Origin: Deltaproteobacteria bacterium
GTDB lineage: Bacteria > Desulfobacterota > DSM-4660 > Desulfatiglandales > HGW-15
NCBI GenBank assembly: GCA_016932235.1
Contig: JAFGDF010000096.1
Location: 1-13,499, forward strand
DNA length: 13,499 nt
Reading direction: 5' to 3'
A program made the translations under genes and the position numbers. This document shows positions 1 through 5,392 of this stretch, piece after piece (the stretch's first letter is position 1; each line of letters begins with the position of its first letter). The notes under the pieces were generated by a model that was not told the origin of the DNA, did not search any database, and worked only from the letters and a program-made list of their open reading frames with translations.

Positions 1-47
1 ACGAGTTCGCTCGTAAAAGGGCTCCCCATACCGCGATCTTTAGACAT
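1..47 (-). CDS. Possible N-terminus of an unidentified gene, cut by window edge
   Basis: An ATG at 45-47 on the minus strand opens a frame that stays open to the window edge (15 full codons, beginning MSKDRGMGSPF). It would be the next gene after dppF in the same direction, about 70 bases further on. No clear Shine-Dalgarno sequence precedes the ATG and the peptide is too short to identify, so this may be chance. Confidence 0.2.
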   Translation of the reverse strand, partial: MSKDRGMGSPFTSEL

Positions 48-115
48 AACGCTGAATTTCATGCAGATATATATTAAAACTTATTTTTGTGTTAAATCAA
101 TCACTGACAATAAAT

Positions 116-1105
116 TCAAACAAGGTTACAAGCCACTTCATGTCCGTTTCCAACATTCCGTAATGTTGGCACTTCGTGACTGCATTCAGGAATCGCGTTG
201 GGACACCTGGTGTGAAAATTGCAGCCCGACGGCGGATTCAAAGGGCTGGGAATCTCTCCTTTCAGAATAATCCTTTCCCTCTTTTCTTCTAAAAAGGGAT
301 CCGCCACAGGTATAGCGGAAAGCAACGCCCTGGTATACGGATGCATTGGATTTTCATACAGGGTATCGCAGTCCGTAACCTCCGCGATTCGTCCCAGATA
401 CATGACGGCCACCCTATCACTAATATGTTTGACCACGGAAAGGTCATGAGCTATGAAAAGATAAGTCAGATCCGGAATTCTCTCCTGCAATTCTTCCAGC
501 AGATTGATGATCTGGGCCTGAATCGATACGTCTAGCGCTGAAACCGGTTCGTCACAAATAATTAAGGTGGCCTCGCTCGCGAGGGCCCGCGCAACACCGA
601 TACGCTGTCGCTGGCCTCCGCTGAACTCGTGAGGAACCCTCTCCATCATACTGGGATCGAGCCCTACCGTTTGAAAAAGATCTTCCACCCTCCTCCGATA
701 CTCCCTTTTTGTCTTGACAAGCTTATGGATTTTCAGGGGTTCTCCCACAATGCTCCCCGCACTTTGTCTCGGATCGAGGGAACCATAAGGATCCTGGAAT
801 ACAAGAGACATCCTGCGCCTCAATGGCCTTATCTTGTTTTCCTCTAATTGGGAAATATCTCTTCCCTCAAAGAGGATCCTTCCACTGGTCGGAGTATATA
901 GCCGCATGATACACCTGCCGACGGTGGTCTTGCCTGAACCGCTTTCACCAACCAGCCCCAATGTCTCTCCTCGTTTTACGTAAAAGCTTATTCCATCCAC
1001 CGCTTTTACATCCGCTATTTTCCTGCGTAACAGGCCCCGTGTTACAGGAAAGTACATCTTCAGATCATTGACTTCCACTATTTTACCATTACCATTAGAG
1101 CCCAT
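116..1105 (-). CDS. dppF: Dipeptide/oligopeptide ABC importer ATP-binding protein (DppF/OppF type)
   Basis: This is a cytoplasmic ATPase of a peptide-type ABC importer, which powers uptake through a permease pair not in this window. The 329 residues are usual for the family. Visible motifs are Walker A GESGSGKT (53-60), the Q-loop in VFQDP (102-106), signature FSGGQRQR (161-168), Walker B LIICDE (181-186) and the switch histidine at H220. The C-terminal oligopeptide-transporter extension carries four cysteines (C295, C301, C308, C326), the pattern linked to an iron-sulfur cluster in this family. The ATG follows a purine-rich GGGAGAGGG. It lies downstream of dppD on the same strand; DppD and DppF normally form a heterodimer. 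The actual substrate (peptide, nickel or other) cannot be read from an ATPase. Confidence 0.95.
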   Translation of the reverse strand: MGSNGNGKIVEVNDLKMYFPVTRGLLRRKIADVKAVDGISFYVKRGETLGLVGESGSGKTTVGRCIMRLYTPTSGRILFEGRDISQLEENKIRPLRRRMSLVFQDPYGSLDPRQSAGSIVGEPLKIHKLVKTKREYRRRVEDLFQTVGLDPSMMERVPHEFSGGQRQRIGVARALASEATLIICDEPVSALDVSIQAQIINLLEELQERIPDLTYLFIAHDLSVVKHISDRVAVMYLGRIAEVTDCDTLYENPMHPYTRALLSAIPVADPFLEEKRERIILKGEIPSPLNPPSGCNFHTRCPNAIPECSHEVPTLRNVGNGHEVACNLV

Positions 1106-1187
1106 GAGCCCTCTCCCGGATAAATGACTCGGATCTATTCTCGTCTAAAAGGGGTCTTGAAATTATCTCTTTTTCGAACAGTATCAT
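1095..1187 (-). CDS. Possible 30-residue small ORF between dppD and dppF
   Basis: The dppD-dppF gap is about 130 bases, long for this gene pair. Within it an ATG at 1185-1187 is preceded at six bases by a perfect AAGGAG (1194-1199, minus strand). It opens a 30-codon frame (MILFEKEIISRPLL...) that ends inside the start of dppF with an 11-base overlap, an arrangement suited to translational coupling. The same frame extends upstream to another ATG at 1232, giving 45 codons, but that start lacks a clear ribosome-binding site. The peptide is charged and resembles nothing I recognise. It could instead be decayed spacer with a fortuitous SD. Confidence 0.25.
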   Translation of the reverse strand: MILFEKEIISRPLLDENRSESFIRERAHGL

Positions 1188-1237
1188 CCTCATCTCCTTC
1201 GGGAATCTCTTCTCACGGTCGAAATGAAACATGTCCG

Positions 1238-2209
1238 TTACTCAACATAGCAGGACACGTAATGCTGACCATTTATAAGATGCAAATCCGGCCACGGTTC
1301 CTTATGACATCTTTCGATATGACGAGGGCATCTCGGCAAAAAGGCACAGGTCGGCGGCATATTTACAAGACTGGGCGGCATCCCGGCAATGGGCATCAGT
1401 TTCCTTCCCTTTTTTTCATCAAGTCTTGGGATACACTCCAACAATGCCCGGGTATATGGATGTGACGGATTTCCGAAGATCTCCTTTGAAGTTCCCGATT
1501 CAACAATACGTCCCGCGTACATCACGTATAATCGATGAGCATAACGAGCCACAACCCCCAAATTGTGAGTGACTATAACCAGGGAAGTCTTGAAGCGTTC
1601 TACCATATCCACCATTAATTCAAGAAGTTGCGCCTGGGTGGTAACATCAAGAGCGGTTGTCGGTTCATCGGCAATGATAATTTTGGGACCGCATGAAAGT
1701 GCCATTGCTATCATCATCCGCTGCCGCATTCCTCCGCTGTAATGGTGCGGGTAATCGTCAAGCCGTGTAGCGGCATCAGGGATACCGACCATCATCAGTA
1801 ATTCAGCCGCCCTTTCTCTCGCCTCAGCGGATGTCATGCCCAGATGAAGGGTCAGGCTTTCAGTCAGTTGCGTGCCGATGGTCAGAACGGGATTAAGGGA
1901 TGTCATTGGCTCCTGGAATACCATGGATATCTTGGCACCGCGTATATTACGCATCCGGGGCCCTTGTGGATCATATTCGAGGAGATTCTCACCCATAAAA
2001 AATACCTCCCCGCTGATTATCTCACCGGGGGATGATATCAATTGCATCACCGAAAGCTGGGTGACTGATTTTCCGCAACCGCTTTCCCCGACAATGCTCA
2101 CTATCTCCTGTTCATTAACTTGAAATGATACACCATCAACCGCCTTTACCAGCCCCCGGTCTGTCTTAAACTGGGTTCTTAAGTCTTTTACGGCTAATAA
2201 AACCGGCAT
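1238..2209 (-). CDS. dppD: Dipeptide/oligopeptide ABC importer ATP-binding protein (DppD/OppD type)
   Basis: This is the partner ATPase of the peptide-type ABC importer, 323 residues and full length. Walker A GESGCGKS is at 41-48, the Q-loop glutamine in MVFQEP at 99, signature YSGGMRQR at 157-164, Walker B IIIADE at 177-182 and the switch histidine at 215. The C-terminal tail has C288, C294, C301 and C320, the same cysteine pattern as DppF. The ATG is preceded by AGGAG at six bases. In most dpp/opp operons the ATPases follow the binding protein and two permeases. Here a nitroreductase gene lies upstream instead, so the membrane subunits are either below position 1 or elsewhere. A promoter-like element at 2233-2259 could start transcription here. 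Confidence 0.95.
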   Translation of the reverse strand: MPVLLAVKDLRTQFKTDRGLVKAVDGVSFQVNEQEIVSIVGESGCGKSVTQLSVMQLISSPGEIISGEVFFMGENLLEYDPQGPRMRNIRGAKISMVFQEPMTSLNPVLTIGTQLTESLTLHLGMTSAEARERAAELLMMVGIPDAATRLDDYPHHYSGGMRQRMMIAMALSCGPKIIIADEPTTALDVTTQAQLLELMVDMVERFKTSLVIVTHNLGVVARYAHRLYVMYAGRIVESGTSKEIFGNPSHPYTRALLECIPRLDEKKGRKLMPIAGMPPSLVNMPPTCAFLPRCPRHIERCHKEPWPDLHLINGQHYVSCYVE

Positions 2210-2232
2210 CCTTATCTCCTTTTGCTTCGATA

Positions 2233-2259
2233 TGTATAATTAATGGTATTTTGTGTCAA
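2233..2259 (-). promoter_or_regulatory. Putative sigma-70-type promoter upstream of dppD
   Basis: Reading the minus strand, a perfect TTGACA (2259-2254) is followed after 15 bases by TATACA (2238-2233). The predicted start would leave a short leader containing the dppD ribosome-binding site. The spacer is two bases shorter than ideal and the -10 matches at four of six positions, so this is tentative. Read-through from the nitroreductase gene is the alternative. Confidence 0.35.
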
Positions 2260-2280
2260 CAAGGAAATATCCGAATGCCA

Positions 2281-2811
2281 TTACCTTTTCCCGTAGAAAT
2301 TCTTGTGTACTTTTTCATACTGAAGGTCTTCCTTTTTATGTCCGGGTTTATGTTCATCAGGATATCCGACTGCAATAACGGATTCAATCTCCATCCCGGA
2401 TGGAACACCCAGCAGTTCTGCGATATATTCACCCGCGGTCCTGTCATCACTGTGTCTTCTCTCCCTTATCTGCACCCAGCAGCTTCCCAGTCCAAGTGAC
2501 CCGGCCGCCACATGTACCAATACCGAGGCGATCGAGGTATCTTCAATCCACACATCACATTTGGCCGGATCCGCGCATACAACTATTGCAAGCGGCGCGT
2601 TCTTCAGAAAACTTGCCCCATGCTGTTTAGCCTTTGAAAGCTTTGTCAGCAATTCCTTGTCAGTGACAACAATAAATTCCCATGGGTTTCGGCCCATGGA
2701 TGACGGAGAACGCAGGGCGGTTTCAATAAGCATATCCTGTTTATCTTTTTCTACGGGGATATCTTTGAATTTGCGGATACTTCTTCTCTTTTCCATAAGA
2801 TCCAGGAACAT
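2281..2811 (-). CDS. Nitroreductase family FMN-dependent oxidoreductase
   Basis: This is a small soluble flavoprotein of the nitroreductase superfamily, expected to bind FMN as a dimer and to transfer electrons from NAD(P)H or another donor. The start chosen is the ATG at 2809-2811, giving 176 residues, because GGGAGG lies seven bases before it. An in-frame TTG 15 bases upstream lacks such a site. Family features are the N-terminal MEKRRSIRKF segment (residues 6-15) that contacts FMN phosphate, SPSSMGRNPW at about 35-44, the helix with GSLGLGSCWVQ in the middle, and AVGYP near the C-terminus. The natural substrate cannot be predicted; many members act on quinones, flavins or halogenated or nitro compounds. 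It precedes dppD by 71 bases on the same strand, so co-transcription is possible. Confidence 0.9.
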   Translation of the reverse strand: MFLDLMEKRRSIRKFKDIPVEKDKQDMLIETALRSPSSMGRNPWEFIVVTDKELLTKLSKAKQHGASFLKNAPLAIVVCADPAKCDVWIEDTSIASVLVHVAAGSLGLGSCWVQIRERRHSDDRTAGEYIAELLGVPSGMEIESVIAVGYPDEHKPGHKKEDLQYEKVHKNFYGKR

Positions 2812-2866
2812 GATTAACCCTCCCAAAAGGCCGCCGGGCTTTGTACGACAGCATGTTAAACACTCG

Positions 2867-2880
2867 ATAAATTAATTTAT
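2867..2880. repeat. 14-bp perfect AT-rich palindrome upstream of nitroreductase gene
   Basis: ATAAATTAATTTAT is its own reverse complement. It lies 56 bases upstream of the nitroreductase ATG. It could be an operator, but pure AT palindromes arise easily by chance in AT-rich spacers. Confidence 0.3.
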
Positions 2881-3019
2881 AGATCAATTTTCATGTTTTT
2901 TCAATATTACATGAATTCCTTAAGTTTTTTAGCAGATTATAGGACAAAGCATGTCAGTCCGCAGTCTGTCAAATTCCGATAACATCAATAAAAATGAACA
3001 ATTATGTGAAATATTTCCC

Positions 3020-3048
3020 TTGACATGATTTGCACCCTTTTTTATATT
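3020..3048 (+). promoter_or_regulatory. Sigma-70-type promoter for the HdrCB-FrdBA operon
   Basis: A perfect -35 TTGACA (3020-3025) is followed after exactly 17 bases by TATATT (3043-3048), five of six matches to the -10 consensus. Transcription would start near 3055 and run into the four-gene operon with a leader of about 200 bases. This is the best promoter match I found in the intergenic region. Confidence 0.65.
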
Positions 3049-3067
3049 ATCGCTTCCGTAATGAGTT

Positions 3068-3098
3068 ATGTCAAAAACTAGGTGTTTGATGTTGACAT
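3068..3098. repeat. Inverted repeat ATGTCAA-N17-TTGACAT in the operon leader
   Basis: Perfect 7-base arms at 3068-3074 and 3092-3098 flank 17 bases, just after the predicted transcript start. The right arm repeats the TTGACAT that forms the -35 region at 3020-3026. It could be an operator for a dimeric regulator or an RNA hairpin; the sequence alone does not decide. Confidence 0.4.
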
Positions 3099-3257
3099 GC
3101 GGATACGGCCATGGAATCTATTGATTTAATTATCATTCATTATTAACGATCCCTTGCCCTTCTACTGATCCCGTTTCAAATATTCATGAGATCTGTCGCA
3201 TCAAATAACTGCCGGAACTGAATGCAAAACAGTATATATCCATATAGAAGGCAACCA

Positions 3258-3665
3258 ATGACAGTAAGAATATCACCAAAAACAATAAAAAAAGATTTTA
3301 TCGAAAAGCTCGAAGAACTGAGCGGGCAGAATATTCAGCAATGTTTCCAGTGCGGAACATGCTCAGGAGCCTGCCCGATGCTTGAAGGAATGGACGTTCA
3401 CCCCCGCAAGGTAATGCGATTGTCACAGTTGGGCCTCGAAAACGAGCTGAAAGACATAAAAACCTGCTGGGTATGTGCCTCATGCCACACCTGCAATGTA
3501 ATGTGTCCAAGGGGTGTAGATCTGCCGAGGATTATGGAAGCAATAAGGCTTCTAACCCTCAGAAAAAATATAAATTATATTGAGCCCTCAAAGCTGCCGA
3601 AGGAAACAATCAGGGAATGTCCCCAGATCGCCATGGTAGCAGGGTTTAGAAAATTGACAAGCTAA
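3258..3665 (+). CDS. HdrC-like protein with two [4Fe-4S] clusters
   Basis: This is a small cytoplasmic electron carrier related to subunit C of heterodisulfide reductase. I chose the ATG at 3258 (135 residues) because GAAGG precedes it by six bases; the ATG at 3222 has a poorer context. Two classic cluster motifs are visible: C29-x2-C32-x2-C35-x3-C39-P, and C73-x2-C76-x2-C79-x3-C83-P, with an additional C70 just before the second. There is no membrane segment and no haem ligand region, so it is not of the membrane-anchored HdrE-partner type. It heads a four-gene operon and lies nine bases before the HdrB-like gene. By homology it should pass electrons between the CCG protein and another carrier. 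The specific partner (FrdB, ferredoxin, or an HdrA-type flavoprotein elsewhere) is inference. Confidence 0.88.
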   Translation: MTVRISPKTIKKDFIEKLEELSGQNIQQCFQCGTCSGACPMLEGMDVHPRKVMRLSQLGLENELKDIKTCWVCASCHTCNVMCPRGVDLPRIMEAIRLLTLRKNINYIEPSKLPKETIRECPQIAMVAGFRKLTS

Positions 3666-3674
3666 GGGAGAATA

Positions 3675-4568
3675 ATGAAAGCAAGTTATTATCCGGGATG
3701 TACCCTGAAAACCAAGGCCATTAATCTGGGAGAATCCGCTGTTGCGGCCATGGCTGTTTTCGGCATTGATCTTTCCGAATTGCGGAGATGGAACTGTTGC
3801 GGCGCGGTGCATTCTCTTGCGGATGATGACCTCATACATCAGGTCGCACCCGTACGAGTCCTTATCAGGGCGAAAGAAGAAGGCAGCAATAAATTGGTAA
3901 CCCTTTGTTCCATGTGTTACAACAGTCTTGCCAGAGCCAATTTTATAATGAGGAATGATGAAGAGAAGAGGGATACTATAAATCGCTTTATGGATGAAGA
4001 GGAAGACTATTTTGGGGATGTTGAGGTAGTACACTTCCTTTCTTTCTTTAAAGACGAAATAGGATGGGAAAAGCTTCGTGAAAAAGTCAAGATTCCGCTG
4101 GAAGGCCTGAAAATAGCCCCCTATTACGGTTGCACTTTACAAAGACCGAGAGAAATAGGCATCGAACCCGCCGGAAGCTTCAGGCTTATGACGCAATTAA
4201 TTGAATCTCTTGGCGCGACGTCTATCTATAATCCCGCTGCGGACCAGTGTTGCGGTTCTTACCAGGTGCTCGGTAATCCCGATGCCGCGGAGCTGGCTGT
4301 TTCTAAAATCCTGGGATGGGCGGAAAAAATAGGAGCCGACGCCCTTGCCATGAGTTGCCCTTTATGTGAATTCAACATAGGGAAAAAGCAGGGACCTATT
4401 ATTGAAACCCATAAAATATCCAAAGAGATCCCCACTTTTTACTTCACACAATTACTCGCTCTGGCGCTGGGACTGGATAATGATATCTGTCATTTTGAGC
4501 TCAATAACAAAGCCTCCATTGAACTGCTCAAGACCAAAAACTTATTAACTGCTTTGATTAAGGAGTGA
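3675..4568 (+). CDS. HdrB-like CCG-domain protein with two non-cubane cluster motifs
   Basis: This protein is related to the catalytic subunit B of CoB-CoM heterodisulfide reductase, 297 residues and of normal length. Two complete cysteine-rich CCG motifs are present. The first is C9, C41-C42 and C78-x2-C81; the second is C153, C192-C193 and C228-x2-C231. Intervals of 31 and 35 residues, then 38 and 34, fit the family pattern for the paired non-cubane [4Fe-4S] clusters that cleave disulfides. GGGAG precedes the ATG by four bases. The TGA overlaps the ribosome-binding region of the next gene. Related CCG proteins also occur in methylmenaquinol:fumarate reductases (SdhE/MfrE) and as the C-terminal half of archaeal TfrB. 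A disulfide/dithiol couple as substrate is therefore likely but not proven; a quinol is the alternative. Confidence 0.9.
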   Translation: MKASYYPGCTLKTKAINLGESAVAAMAVFGIDLSELRRWNCCGAVHSLADDDLIHQVAPVRVLIRAKEEGSNKLVTLCSMCYNSLARANFIMRNDEEKRDTINRFMDEEEDYFGDVEVVHFLSFFKDEIGWEKLREKVKIPLEGLKIAPYYGCTLQRPREIGIEPAGSFRLMTQLIESLGATSIYNPAADQCCGSYQVLGNPDAAELAVSKILGWAEKIGADALAMSCPLCEFNIGKKQGPIIETHKISKEIPTFYFTQLLALALGLDNDICHFELNNKASIELLKTKNLLTALIKE

Positions 4569-4573
4569 TGATA

Positions 4574-5377
4574 ATGAATGAAGCAGGAACAAAAGAAACG
4601 AAAGCACAAAACGCCCCAAAGATAGCCACAGGCGACAGAGCTATTCTGCCGGAAGGCGCGAAAACAATCCCGATTTACATCATGGGTAAACTCTATGAAG
4701 TTCCTGAAACACTTACGATAATGAAGGCTATGGAATTCGTAGGTTTCAAATTCATCCGTGGCGCGGGCTGTCGCGGGGGAATATGCGGCGCATGTTCCAC
4801 CGTCTATCGTAAGGCGGGCGACTATAAGCTTTATTTCGGCCTGGCGTGCCAGACGGTCGTGGAACCTAATATGTACCTTACCCAGATACCTTTTTACCCG
4901 GCTAACCGCGCCATATACAATATTGAAGAATTGGACGCCACAGGAGACGCAATAAACGCGCTCTACCCGGAACTTTTCAGGTGTGTTGCGTGCAACAACT
5001 GCACCAAGGCATGTCCCATGGACGTAGAGGTGCTGGATTATATCTCCGCTCTTAAGCAGGGCGACATCGCCAAGGCGGCGAAGCTTTCTTTCGACTGCAT
5101 ACAATGCGGGCTTTGTGCGAGCCGCTGTATGGCTGAAATCCCACAATATCACATCGCGCAGCTCGCGCGCCGGTTATATGGTAAATACTTGCAGCCGCGT
5201 GCTGAACATCTGAAAAAAAGAGTCAAAGAGATCGAGTCCGGGAAATACGACAAAACCCTTGATGACCTGACTAAAATGTCCAAGGAAGAACTTGAGAAAA
5301 GATACATTGAGCGTGAGCGTGAACCGGATATGTCCCTTCCCGGCACATGGATGCCTAAAGACAGGCAGTATTTATAG
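4574..5377 (+). CDS. Fumarate reductase/succinate dehydrogenase-type iron-sulfur subunit (FrdB/SdhB-like)
   Basis: This subunit is an electron wire between the HdrB/C-like proteins and the flavoprotein. I chose the ATG at 4574 (267 residues) because AAGGAG (4560-4565) lies eight bases upstream; the GTG at 4565 and ATG at 4568 lie inside or next to that site. An N-terminal [2Fe-2S] motif is C66-x4-C71-x2-C74-x17-C92. It is followed by two [4Fe-4S] motifs: C137-x2-C140-x2-C143-x3-C147-P, and C175-x2-C178-x2-C181-x3-C185. Complex II subunits normally hold a [3Fe-4S] centre nearest the quinone; here the last motif looks like a full [4Fe-4S] binder, consistent with a non-quinone partner. The C-terminal 70 residues are highly charged and probably helical. 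The archaeal TfrB fuses this module to a CCG domain, whereas here the CCG domain is the preceding gene. Confidence 0.9.
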   Translation: MNEAGTKETKAQNAPKIATGDRAILPEGAKTIPIYIMGKLYEVPETLTIMKAMEFVGFKFIRGAGCRGGICGACSTVYRKAGDYKLYFGLACQTVVEPNMYLTQIPFYPANRAIYNIEELDATGDAINALYPELFRCVACNNCTKACPMDVEVLDYISALKQGDIAKAAKLSFDCIQCGLCASRCMAEIPQYHIAQLARRLYGKYLQPRAEHLKKRVKEIESGKYDKTLDDLTKMSKEELEKRYIEREREPDMSLPGTWMPKDRQYL

Positions 5378-5392
5378 TGAAAGGAGAAAAAT

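Larger units (their letters stand above)
2812..3257. other. Divergent intergenic region, AT-rich, regulatory
   Basis: About 445 bases separate the nitroreductase start from the HdrC-like start on the opposite strand. I see no convincing gene here. An in-frame ATG at 3222 would extend the HdrC-like protein by 12 residues but lacks a good ribosome-binding site. The region holds one strong plus-strand promoter (3020-3048), several TTGACAT-type motifs, an AT-rich palindrome (2867-2880), and a TATAAT on the minus strand at 2941-2936 with no matching -35. The leader between the predicted transcript start (about 3055) and 3258 is about 200 bases long. Confidence 0.7.

Noticed and set aside
3092..3120. 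A second promoter using TTGACA at 3092-3097
   Set aside because: No acceptable -10 hexamer lies 16-18 bases downstream; the best candidate is 19 bases away with four matches.
4490..5152. A 220-codon open frame on the minus strand
   Set aside because: It lies opposite the iron-sulfur subunit gene, whose cysteine motifs and ribosome-binding site are clear. Its own translation shows no family features.
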